This document shows positions 16,973 to 24,681 of a DNA stretch of 64,000 nt, in pieces; positions within the stretch are counted from its first letter, which is position 1, and every line of letters begins with the position of its first letter. This stretch comes from CAWKEY01 sp963696315 (GTDB lineage: Bacteria > Pseudomonadota > Gammaproteobacteria > Methylococcales > Methylomonadaceae). The notes beneath the pieces are model-generated. The model searched no databases, was not told where the DNA came from, and saw nothing but the letters and a program-made list of their open reading frames with translations. The stretch lies in the NCBI GenBank assembly GCA_963696315.1, contig CAVOJU010000007.1:1-64000 (forward strand), written 5' to 3'. Both the position numbers and the translations under genes were made by a program.

Positions 16973-18508
16973 ATGTCTAAGACGAAACGCTTCTGGATGT
17001 ATGGCCTCGTCCTGGTGTCTTGGGCGGCGGTGACGTCGGTCACAACGGGTCTGGTATTCAAGCTCGCGCTACATGAAGCCGAAACGGCCTTTAATCAGAG
17101 GGTCGTGCAACTGGACGAAAGGCTCGAACTCATCGCGCGGGATAACGAATCGATCTTGGAGGGTTTTTCCGCGTTTCTGAGCTCCATTGAATATGCCGAT
17201 AGGGAAAGCGCATCCCGTTACGCCCGACAAATCCTTGCCCGCTACCCTCATGTAAATGCGCTCGGAGTCGCACTCGTCGTAAAAAGGAACGAGTTGGCTA
17301 ATTTTACCAAAAGACAAAAACGCTCTTGGTTTCCCCGTTACAAAGTGAAGGCCTTCAATTACGGGGCCGATCGCCGCAGTTGGCGGCCTGTTAAAAAAAA
17401 GCCGACATACACCCCGATTATTTTCATTGAACCGATGTCGCCCAATACCAGGCAACTCATCGGCGCAGACATGGATTCGGCGCCCTTCCTACGCGACGCC
17501 CTAAAGCAAGCGAAGAAATTGCAGGCCTCTGTGGCTAGCATCCCCTTCAAACTCGTCGATGGACACCGGGGCTATGTCCTCTTTCATCCCGTTCCCGACC
17601 CTCCAAAAGGCGTTTATGCCACGCGAAAACAAGCGGTGGCGATAGTAGAAGTCAGTGTCGAAGCGATCCAGAAAAACATCGGGTTCTTGCTCGAAAATCT
17701 TGAGTTTCGTCTTTATTACGCCAGTTATTCGAGCGATGCGCCGGAAGGCTTGCTCATGCATAGTGCAGCATCTGCACCGGACAAAGTGGAAGCGCAGTTA
17801 TTTCCCAAATTGACCGCCGAAAAGAAGCTGGATAGTCTAGGTCAGCCATTCGCGCTCAGGGTCGACAAACAACTGGGCTGGTCTGATCTTGACCTGCCGC
17901 TTGTGATCGCAACAGGTTCAACCTTGCTCCTAGTCCTCGCTCTGCTGTTGCTTGTCCTGAATGGACATTTTCGCCGGGAAGAACAAAGGAAAAGGTCGGC
18001 AAATCGCTTGCTCCATATGGCGATGCACGATGCCTTGACTGGGCTCCCCAACAGAACGCTGCTGACCGATCGATTTAGTCAGGCCTGTTCCCGGGCACAG
18101 CGTCGGAACCTGACATTTTCGACTATGTTTCTCGATCTGAATGGCTTCAAGAAGGTAAACGACACCTATGGTCACGACGTTGGCGATCAATTGCTCAGGA
18201 CCCTGGGCGGTTTACTCAAGGAATGCATCAGGAATGAGGATACTCTGAGCAGAATCAGCGGAGATGAGTTCGTGATCCTACTGGAAGATACGTCTTACGC
18301 GAATGCGGAAAGAGTCGCGCGGGAAATTCAGACCAAGTTGGCGCAGCCGCGGCTTATCCGGGGCATTGAGCTGACTATTGACATCAGCTTAGGAATTGCG
18401 GTTTATCCCGACGATGGCACGGAAATGGGCGAATTACTCAGGAAAGCGGATGCAAGAATGTATGCAGCAAAAGAGCAAAGCAAAGGCCTACTGATGGAAC
18501 GCACATAA
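16973..18508 (+). CDS. Membrane diguanylate cyclase with CHASE sensor
   Basis: From ATG 16973 the protein has 511 residues. TM1 (WMYGLVLVSWAAVTSVTTGLVF) is followed by a periplasmic CHASE-type domain. TM2 (VIATGSTLLLVLALLLLVL) comes next, then a cytoplasmic GGDEF domain beginning DALTGLPNRTLLTDRF. The catalytic loop reads SGDEF, a tolerated variant of GGDEF, and the metal-binding FLDLNGFKKVNDTYGH is intact, so c-di-GMP synthesis is plausible. No RxxD inhibitory site is obvious before it. The frame is open back to 16739, but those 78 residues are unlike family N-termini. No EAL partner is adjacent. Confidence 0.88.
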   Translation: MSKTKRFWMYGLVLVSWAAVTSVTTGLVFKLALHEAETAFNQRVVQLDERLELIARDNESILEGFSAFLSSIEYADRESASRYARQILARYPHVNALGVALVVKRNELANFTKRQKRSWFPRYKVKAFNYGADRRSWRPVKKKPTYTPIIFIEPMSPNTRQLIGADMDSAPFLRDALKQAKKLQASVASIPFKLVDGHRGYVLFHPVPDPPKGVYATRKQAVAIVEVSVEAIQKNIGFLLENLEFRLYYASYSSDAPEGLLMHSAASAPDKVEAQLFPKLTAEKKLDSLGQPFALRVDKQLGWSDLDLPLVIATGSTLLLVLALLLLVLNGHFRREEQRKRSANRLLHMAMHDALTGLPNRTLLTDRFSQACSRAQRRNLTFSTMFLDLNGFKKVNDTYGHDVGDQLLRTLGGLLKECIRNEDTLSRISGDEFVILLEDTSYANAERVAREIQTKLAQPRLIRGIELTIDISLGIAVYPDDGTEMGELLRKADARMYAAKEQSKGLLMERT

Positions 18509-19067
18509 AGATCGACTTTATTTTTGACCTTACTGGTCAATTTTTTCGGGCTCCAAAAAAACTTGTCAATCGGCCATCTTCGATTCAGATGTGTGGTTCA
18601 TATCTAATCTGACAGGTACTGGTGTTTATAAGGTTTATTGTTGGATTAGTGCCTCACCCCCAACGAACCAGGTAAAAGAAGTCAGATTTGAAGTACCGCA
18701 TAGGTCAAAGGTTTTCACTTGCCTGTCCTTACACGCAAGACTGCCTGATGTAAGAGCACTCTGGGTATTGGCAGGCTCAGATACCCCGTAACATTATGTT
18801 AGTGCAAAGTACTGACTGGTCTGATGACACTTCATTCTTTCAGCCCGGTGAGGTAAGTATTTCAGTCGTTATCATCGAAAATGCCTTTTTCCCGCCGGTT
18901 TCTAAACTGGGGGATGTGCTATACCGGCGAATTCTTTTCTGTCTAATCTTGGCATGGCTTAGATCTTGTGGAACACACTGTCAATTTAGTTTATCTTGAG
19001 AGTTTATCTTTTGTTCAGGGTTACATGTTAAAGTCTGCAGTTCTTACCTAACAACGAGGTTTACAAC
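18509..19067. other. 559-bp region without recognisable genes
   Basis: Short frames here (for example 18591-18791) have no ribosome site or family-like sequence. The last ~100 bases probably hold the promoter of the Met/His-rich gene. I see no repeat, hairpin terminator or RNA gene that I could defend. Confidence 0.5.
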
Positions 19068-19391
19068 ATGAAAAATCTATCGGGCTTATTTGCGGTATTA
19101 GCGTTATTGTCGTTTAACCAAATTTCATTTGCCGAAGAGCAAAAGTCTGCGCCAAAAGCAGAAATGAAAATGGATCAAGGTATGGGTGGGGGTCAAATGG
19201 ATCCCGCTAAAATGAAGGAACATATGAAGATGGAGCAAGAGCACCAGCTGCAGATCCATGATTTATCAAATAAAATTCTGTCTGAAACAGACCCTAAGAA
19301 ACAGCAGGAATTGAAAGATCAACAATTGAAACTGATGGAAGAGCATCATATGCACAAAATGAAAATGATGATGAAACAACATAAAATGTAG
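19068..19391 (+). CDS. Exported Met/His-rich small protein, possible copper binding
   Basis: This 107-residue protein has a clear signal peptide (LSGLFAVLALLSFNQISFA, cleavage near residue 22). The mature part is highly charged and very rich in Met, His, Lys and Gln. Examples are MKMDQGMGGGQMDP, KEHMKMEQEHQLQIHD and the C-terminus EEHHMHKMKMMMKQHKM. Clustered Met and His in an exported protein suggest Cu(I)/Cu(II) or other soft-metal binding. The helical charged body also recalls Spy/CpxP-like periplasmic proteins, though no LTxxQ motif is seen. It stands alone, with an AACGAGGTTTACAAC leader giving a fair ribosome site. Confidence 0.7.
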   Translation: MKNLSGLFAVLALLSFNQISFAEEQKSAPKAEMKMDQGMGGGQMDPAKMKEHMKMEQEHQLQIHDLSNKILSETDPKKQQELKDQQLKLMEEHHMHKMKMMMKQHKM

Positions 19392-19404
19392 ATATAGCAG
19401 TAGG

Positions 19405-19456
19405 TTGTTGTCGTATTACGCGAGGTCAATATTTGGCTAATCCAATACGACAACAA
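19405..19456. repeat. 13-bp inverted repeat after the Met/His-rich gene
   Basis: TTGTTGTCGTATT (19405-19417) and AATACGACAACAA (19444-19456) are perfect complements separated by 26 bases. Position suggests either a terminator without a T tract or an inverted end related to the adjoining IS5 relic. Confidence 0.5.
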
Positions 19457-19855
19457 ATTGATCGCGAGTAAAGCCCGCATCGCTTGGGAAGCGTTTCGAC
19501 CTGATCTTATGCGGATGCACGAGAAGGAGCGGAAAAGCAAGGCTGGCGCCGAACCCATTGATGTTGTGCTGATGTTCAAGGCGCTGATACTCCCTTGTCG
19601 GACGACAAGATCGAATACCATATCCGGGGGCTGCAACTGGAACATCGGCTGCCCGACGCTAAGACCGTCTGGTTGTTTCGTGAGCGGCTCAAGGGTTTGA
19701 ATTTGGTCGAGACCCTTTTTGCTCGTTTGCATGAATAATTGGCGGTCCAAGGGTATGTCGCACGCGCAGGCCAGATGATCGACGCAGCCTTAGTCGAAGT
19801 GCACCGGCAACGCAATACGCGCTAAGAGAACGCCCAGATAAAGACGGACCGAAGT
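19425..19855 (+). pseudogene. IS5-family transposase remnant
   Basis: Joined frames read KLIASKARIAWEAFRPDLMR, EKERKSKAGAEPIDVVLMFKALIL, then LPDAKTVWLFRERLKGL, then QGYVARAGQMIDAALVEVHRQRN. This is the N-terminal half of an IS5-group transposase, including the first catalytic Asp (QMIDA). At least two frameshifts and an in-frame TAA near 19822 interrupt it, and the C-terminal half with the other catalytic residues is missing. No terminal repeats were identified. Confidence 0.8.
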
Positions 19856-19869
19856 CCCTAAAACCCGAA

Positions 19870-20016
19870 GCTTTGTTGAAGTCCTTTCGCGCTGACGGTC
19901 GGCCTACTGAAGTCATCAGCAATGATCGACTACAATACACCAACAAACCTTTCCAGGATTTCTATTCTAGGTTTAACTATTCTCTGGTGCGATCTGCGCC
20001 AAATTTCCTCGGTTGA
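19870..20016 (+). pseudogene. Possible integrase-core (rve-like) fragment
   Basis: An uninterrupted 48-codon stretch reads FRADGRPTEVISNDRLQYTNKPFQDFYSRFNYSL and ends at TGA (20014-20016). The pattern resembles the second-Asp region of IS3/retrovirus-type integrase cores (G-x-P-x-x-(V/I)-x-S-D-x-G-x-x-(F/Y)-x-S). The usual SDNG is SNDR here. It directly follows the IS5 relic, so this is a composite graveyard. Weak call. Confidence 0.35.
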
Positions 20017-20227
20017 TGATATATAACCAACGATGAACCGGGGTTGAAAGTGTCTCCCCATATTGGCGGCAAAGCCTTGCCGCCCTGTCCCGTCAATTTT
20101 CCGGCACTCGCCAATAGAGCCGCTAAAAACAATCATAGGCCACTGATTATTAATGTTTTATATAGACTGGCACAGTCCTCGCTTAGAACGTTGCAACAAA
20201 CAAGTTTCAAGACACGAGGAAGTGGTC

Positions 20228-21115
20228 ATGGCTAAAAAATCAACAAATCTGGCGATCATCAGCAACAACACCTTTGAAGCAACAAAAGCAGTCAATCTGC
20301 ATCACTATGATATCAGCAGCGCCTTGCAAACCACGTTGGAATTTAATGAGCTCATTGCGATTTTCAGCGGCAAAATTCAAAGCATGATTCCCCACAGCGC
20401 TTTTATTTATAGCAACACCGAGTTTGGCCTGGAAATTAAAAACGGTGTTTTTTCGCGCCATTCTTGCAGTTATGCCCTTAAAGTCGAACAACAACAGCTC
20501 GGCGAATTAAAACTGATGCGTAACTATCGTTTTACCGATGCTGAAATCAAACTCTTGGAAACACTGCTGTGCTGCCTGATTTATCCGCTTAAAAACGCAA
20601 CTTTGTTTAATCAGGCGTTAAAAATGGCCTATACCGATCCGTTGACGCAAGCCAAAAACCGGACTTCTTTTAACGATTCTATGCAACGTGAAATCAGCCT
20701 GGCGAGACGCAACAGCAAAAATCTGTCAATCATTTTTCTGGATATCGACCACTTTAAAGCCATTAATGATAGCTATGGCCATGATTGCGGCGATATTACC
20801 CTGCGCTCCGTGGCGAAATGGATCAAGGAAAGCCTGCGCGACAGCGATCTGGTATTCCGCTTTGGCGGTGAGGAATTTGTGATCTTGTTGAGCCACACCG
20901 ATCTTGCCGGTGCTGAATTATTGGCAGAACGCATACGCGCCTCCATCGCCCATCACATCCTGGCTTACGGTATGGAAACCATTAAAGTCACGGTTAGTCT
21001 GGGCGTCAGTGCCTTACGCGGCAATGATACGCCGGAAGAGTTTGTCAAACGCGCCGATGATGCCATGTACCAGGCCAAGAGAGCCGGTAGAAACAGGGTG
21101 GCAGTGGCGTCCTAG
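20228..21115 (+). CDS. Cytoplasmic GGDEF diguanylate cyclase
   Basis: The 295-residue protein starts at ATG 20228 behind a GAGGA ribosome site; the open frame back to 20153 lacks one. An N-terminal ~150-residue region looks GAF-like (DISSALQTTLEFNELIAIFSGKIQ and so on) without membrane helices. The GGDEF domain begins DPLTQAKNRTSFNDSM. The active loop is a canonical GGEEF (RFGGEEFVILL) and FLDIDHFKAINDSYGH is complete, so activity is expected. It lies beside mobile debris on the left and IS21 on the right, with no linked phosphodiesterase. Confidence 0.88.
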   Translation: MAKKSTNLAIISNNTFEATKAVNLHHYDISSALQTTLEFNELIAIFSGKIQSMIPHSAFIYSNTEFGLEIKNGVFSRHSCSYALKVEQQQLGELKLMRNYRFTDAEIKLLETLLCCLIYPLKNATLFNQALKMAYTDPLTQAKNRTSFNDSMQREISLARRNSKNLSIIFLDIDHFKAINDSYGHDCGDITLRSVAKWIKESLRDSDLVFRFGGEEFVILLSHTDLAGAELLAERIRASIAHHILAYGMETIKVTVSLGVSALRGNDTPEEFVKRADDAMYQAKRAGRNRVAVAS

Positions 21116-21281
21116 CCAGTAAAAACATCTAGCCGCCTGACAATATCTGTTGCCTTATTTGGGTTTGCAAAACGGCGTGCAAAACTTTCCAGGGTCCTGG
21201 GGAAAAGAGCGTTGAAAAGTTTCCACCCCAGGTTGTTTAATAACCGGCTTTTTGCCGGAGAAACCTGGAGTGATAATAATG

Positions 21282-22796
21282 GATGTAATTGCCGAAATCA
21301 GACGGCTACATTTTGTTGAGAACAAGACCGTCAGCGCGCTGGCGAAAACGTTTAAACTTTCCCGCCCGACTATTCGTAAACATCTCAAGACGGTCGAAGA
21401 GCCCGTTTATACGAGCCGTAAAGATCAACCCCATCCCAAGTTGGGCGACTATCTCAATCAATTAGATGACTGGCTGACAAAAGACGCCGGATTGCCTCGC
21501 AAACAAAGACGCACCGCCCAACGGCTATTCGAGTGTTTGCAGATTGAGGGCTATCGTGGTGGTTACACGGCGGTGCAACGCCATGTGAAGGACTGGAAAC
21601 GGACTCGAACTAGCAGCCCGACCATCAAGCAGGCGTTCGTACCATTAGCCTTTCCACCCGGTGAGACCTGTCAGTTCGACTGGAGTCATGAAACGGCGGT
21701 GATTGGCGGGGTAGAACAACTCGTCAAGGTTGCTCATTTTCGCCTGAGCTATAGCCGCCAAATGTTCGTCATCGCCTATCCGCGGGAAACCCAGGAAATG
21801 GTGTTGGATGCCCATAATCAAGCGTTCGCTTTCTTTGGCGGTGTACCCAAACGTATGGTCTATGACAACCTCAAAACAGTGGTTGATGCCATCTTCGTGG
21901 GCAAGGAACGCCGGTTTAACCGGCGCTTTTTAACGCTGGCCAATCACTATTTATTCGAGCCGGTGGCCTGTACACCTGAGTCGGGTTGGGAAAAAGGCCA
22001 AGTGGAAAATCAGGTGGGTAATATTCGGGAATGGTTATTCACGCCGTTGCCTCACTGTGCTGACTTTGCCGAGCTTAATGCCTGGCTGACGAGGCGTTGC
22101 CAGGAACTAGCAGGGCGCCCCCATCCCGAACAAGCTTCACGTAGCAGCGCCGACTGCTTTTCTGAAGAGCAGTCTCTGTTGATGCCAATCAGGGCGGTCT
22201 TCGATGGCTACGTGGAATCGATGAGACGGGTCAGCTCATTGTGCTTGATCCGTATTGACCGTAATCGTTACAGCGTACCCGCGCAATGGGCCAATCGGGT
22301 GGTGTCGGTGCGGGTGACGGCGGATCATATTCGCATGGTGGCGGATGGCCAGGTCATTGCTGAACATGTCCGGCAGTTTGGTCGTGATCAGTTGATTTGT
22401 GATCCTTGGCATTATCTACCGGTATTGGAGAAAAAGCCGGGGGCATTGCGACATGGCGCGCCGTTTGTGGCGTGGGATTTACCGGTGGCGATCAAGGTGG
22501 TGCGTGATCGACTTCTCAAACAGGATAAAGGCGACCGGGCGTTTGTCGATCTGTTGCTGATGGCACGTGATTTAGGCGCAACCGGTCTGGATGCCTTGGA
22601 AGTGGCCTGTGATCTGACCTTGCAAACCGGTGTCATCAGCGCCGCCATCGTACTCAACGAAATGCGCCGTTTGACCGAAATCGCCCAGCCGAAAGCGCTG
22701 GTTGATACACCTGCATCAACACCGGTACTCACGCTAGAACCCATGGCCGATTGCAGCCGTTACGATAGTTTGCGGAGTGCGCGTCATGTCCATTGA
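21282..22796 (+). CDS. istA: IS21-family transposase IstA
   Basis: From ATG 21282 the protein has 504 residues. An N-terminal helix-turn-helix (KTVSALAKTFKLSRPTIRKHL) is followed by an integrase core with catalytic residues in CQFDWSHETAVIGG, VYDNLKTVVDAIFVGK and ESGWEKGQVENQVGNIREWL. A C-terminal Mu-type beta domain follows. Length is normal for the family and no interruption is visible, so the element may still be active. The 3' end overlaps istB by 11 bases. Confidence 0.93.
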   Translation, partial: DVIAEIRRLHFVENKTVSALAKTFKLSRPTIRKHLKTVEEPVYTSRKDQPHPKLGDYLNQLDDWLTKDAGLPRKQRRTAQRLFECLQIEGYRGGYTAVQRHVKDWKRTRTSSPTIKQAFVPLAFPPGETCQFDWSHETAVIGGVEQLVKVAHFRLSYSRQMFVIAYPRETQEMVLDAHNQAFAFFGGVPKRMVYDNLKTVVDAIFVGKERRFNRRFLTLANHYLFEPVACTPESGWEKGQVENQVGNIREWLFTPLPHCADFAELNAWLTRRCQELAGRPHPEQASRSSADCFSEEQSLLMPIRAVFDGYVESMRRVSSLCLIRIDRNRYSVPAQWANRVVSVRVTADHIRMVADGQVIAEHVRQFGRDQLICDPWHYLPVLEKKPGALRHGAPFVAWDLPVAIKVVRDRLLKQDKGDRAFVDLLLMARDLGATGLDALEVACDLTLQTGVISAAIVLNEMRRLTEIAQPKALVDTPASTPVLTLEPMADCSRYDSLRSARHVH

Positions 22797-23535
22797 TCGT
22801 GTCGCACAACTGAAAACACTGCATCTGTTCGGTATGGCGGCGGCCTGGCACGAATGGCAAACCGAATACAGTTTTCAGCAAAAGCCGGTGATGCCGGAAG
22901 TCTGGTTGGATCGCCTGATCGAAGCGGAACAAGCGGACCGGCAAGCGCGCAGCTTGAATTACCAGCTCAAGGCCGCACGCTTTCACATGCATCGTGACTT
23001 GATGAGCTTTGATTGGCAAGAAACGCCGTTACAGCAGGCCCGAATCGAACAACTGTCAACCGCTGGTTTCATGGATCAGGCCTACAACCTCATTTTAGTC
23101 GGCGGCACCGGTACCGGAAAAACCCATTTGGCCACCGCCTTGGGGGTTGCTGCCATTCACCAAGGTAAACGGCTGCGCTTCTACAACGCCGTCGATCTCG
23201 TCAACCAACTGGACAAAGAAAAACAACAAGGCAAAGCCGGCAATCTGGCCAAGCAACTGACAGCCATGGACGCTGTTATCATTGATGAACTCGGCTACTT
23301 GCCGTTCCCCACATCCGGGGGTGCCTTGCTGTTCCACCTGATCAGCCATCTGTATGAGAAAACCTCGTTGATTATCACCACCAATCTTAATTTCGGGGAA
23401 TGGGTACAGGTTTTCGGCGACGCCAAGATGACTACGGCATTATTAGATCGAATCACCCATCACTGCGATATTTTGGAAACTGGCAACGATTCTTATCGGT
23501 TTAAACAGCGAAAAAAGGCGGTAGAAAATCAATAA
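22786..23535 (+). CDS. istB: IS21 helper ATPase IstB
   Basis: From ATG 22786 the product is 249 residues, an AAA+ DnaC-like ATPase that selects target DNA for IstA. Walker A is GGTGTGKTHLA and Walker B is AVIIDELGYLPF, with an N-terminal helical region (HLFGMAAAWHEWQ). It is full length, and its start lies inside the istA 3' end, implying coupled translation. Confidence 0.93.
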   Translation: MSIDRVAQLKTLHLFGMAAAWHEWQTEYSFQQKPVMPEVWLDRLIEAEQADRQARSLNYQLKAARFHMHRDLMSFDWQETPLQQARIEQLSTAGFMDQAYNLILVGGTGTGKTHLATALGVAAIHQGKRLRFYNAVDLVNQLDKEKQQGKAGNLAKQLTAMDAVIIDELGYLPFPTSGGALLFHLISHLYEKTSLIITTNLNFGEWVQVFGDAKMTTALLDRITHHCDILETGNDSYRFKQRKKAVENQ

Positions 23536-23609
23536 CCCTACAAAATAACTAGAAACTTTTCGACGATCTTTCTTGGGAAATTATGGAAACTTTTCAAAGC
23601 CGTTTGACA

Positions 23610-24075
23610 GATTCCACAAGGCTTATTAGCTCAACGTAAAGGCGAAACACTATTCACAATAGACGCCGCAGCTCGCAAGCGCATCGAACAAATCGCCATG
23701 CAAGCCGTCATTGATGCTGAAACACAATTGGGTCACAACGTTAAAGACGTTTCCCATGAAAAATGCGGCTGGGATATTACCTCGCAGCCGCCCACCACCA
23801 ACGGAAAACTGGCCGCAGCACGGCATATTGAAGTCAAAGGCCGCGCCCAAGGTCAAACCACCATCACCGTCAGCCGTAACGAAATCATTTACGGCTTGAA
23901 TCAAACCAATCAATTCATCCTCGCCATTGTTGTAGTTGATGGGGAAAGTCATCAAGGCCCGTATTACCTGCTTAACCCCTTCAACCAGGAACCGGATTTT
24001 GGCGTTGCCAGTATCAATTATGATCTGGAAGAATTATTGTCGCGGGCAACACTGCAAAACTTGCCATCCTTGTAA
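23610..24075 (+). pseudogene. DUF3883-domain C-terminal tail of a larger (probably helicase) protein, 5'-truncated by IS21
   Basis: The frame is open from the IS21 end. It reads LLAQRKGETLFTIDAAARKR, then AMQAVIDAETQLGHNVKDVSHEKCGWDI, RHIEVKGRAQ and TVSRNEI. This is the DUF3883 fold (PD-(D/E)XK-like, with D-x-x and the E-V-K motif) usually found at the C-terminus of SNF2/DEAD helicases in defence loci. The N-terminal, presumably catalytic, part is gone. It heads the defence-like operon, 43 bases before the AbrB gene. Independent translation could begin at ATG 23698. Confidence 0.75.
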
Positions 24076-24118
24076 ATTCATCTTACAGTAAGGAATCTTT
24101 ACATGATTTGGGGGCGCT

Positions 24119-24349
24119 ATGTCACAACTCGCAAAAATTAGCAGCAAGGGTCAAGTCACAATACCCGCCGATGTGCGTAAGAAACTGCATCTTGAAACCG
24201 GCGATACCCTGGCGTGGGAAACTGAAGAGGATGGCCGCATTTGGGTGCGTCGCTTAGAGCCTTTAGACCTTGATTATCTGGCTGCGGTTAGCGGCACATT
24301 GTCAGAGTGGAATAGTCCCGAAGATGACGAGGCCTATCGTGACTTATAA
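24119..24349 (+). CDS. AbrB/SpoVT-type antitoxin
   Basis: The 76-residue swapped-hairpin DNA-binding protein starts LAKISSKGQVTIPADVRKKLHL, the classic AbrB/MazE-like fold. An acidic C-terminus (EWNSPEDDEAYRDL) probably wraps the toxin. Its last 11 bases overlap the MazF-type gene, a standard antitoxin-toxin arrangement. It probably represses its own operon. It lies between the DUF3883 tail and the methylase. Confidence 0.88.
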   Translation: MSQLAKISSKGQVTIPADVRKKLHLETGDTLAWETEEDGRIWVRRLEPLDLDYLAAVSGTLSEWNSPEDDEAYRDL

Positions 24350-24677
24350 TCGTTACGATATTGTCAAGGTTCCCTTTCCTTTTACCGACCGGCAATCGAC
24401 CAAGACCCGCCCCGCTTTAGTGTTATCCGACGCCAAAATGTTTAATTCACCCATTGGTCATAGCGTCATGGCAATGATTACCACAGCTAAACATTCCGAT
24501 TGGCCTCTGGATACATTAATTGAAAACTTAACTGCCGCCGGTTTACCTGCGCCATCCATTATTCGCTTAAAACTGTTCACGCTGGACAATCGCTTGATTT
24601 TAGCGAAATTAGGACAGCTTGCTTCGGCTGATCAAATTGCAGTTGAACAGCGTCTTAAATCGCTTTTTTGTTTGTAA
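24339..24677 (+). CDS. MazF/PemK-family endoribonuclease toxin
   Basis: The start is GTG 24339, in frame and overlapping the antitoxin; an upstream ATG would lie inside the antitoxin gene. The 112-residue product begins YDIVKVPFPFTDRQSTKTRPALVLS, the PemK/MazF beta-barrel with the catalytic Arg in KTRPAL. It continues with SIIRLKLFTLDNRLI. It would cleave mRNA when the labile antitoxin is lost. The stop is only 4 bases before the methylase ATG, so toxin and methylase are probably cotranscribed. Confidence 0.88.
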   Translation: MTYNRYDIVKVPFPFTDRQSTKTRPALVLSDAKMFNSPIGHSVMAMITTAKHSDWPLDTLIENLTAAGLPAPSIIRLKLFTLDNRLILAKLGQLASADQIAVEQRLKSLFCL

Positions 24678-24681
24678 CTTA

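Larger units (their letters stand above)
21166..23609 (+). mobile_element. IS21-family insertion sequence, complete
   Basis: The termini are imperfect inverted repeats starting TGCAAAACGGC (left) and, on the complement of the right end, TGTCAAACGGC. Each end also carries internal GAAAAGTTTCC-type repeats (near 21213 left; near 23553 and 23585 right), the multiple transposase sites typical of IS21. It contains istA and istB in the standard overlapping order. No clear target duplication could be read. The right end falls inside a DUF3883 gene, cutting off its 5' part. Confidence 0.85.

Noticed and set aside
18591..18999. Two 66-67-codon frames in the gap before the Met/His-rich gene
   Set aside because: No ribosome site, odd composition and no neighbours; not supported.
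19346..20136. Minus-strand frames across the IS5 relic (up to 134 codons)
   Set aside because: They are antisense to recognisable transposase segments and have no coherent domain.
22412..23349. Minus-strand frames of 84-110 codons inside IS21
   Set aside because: Shadows of istA and istB, both intact.
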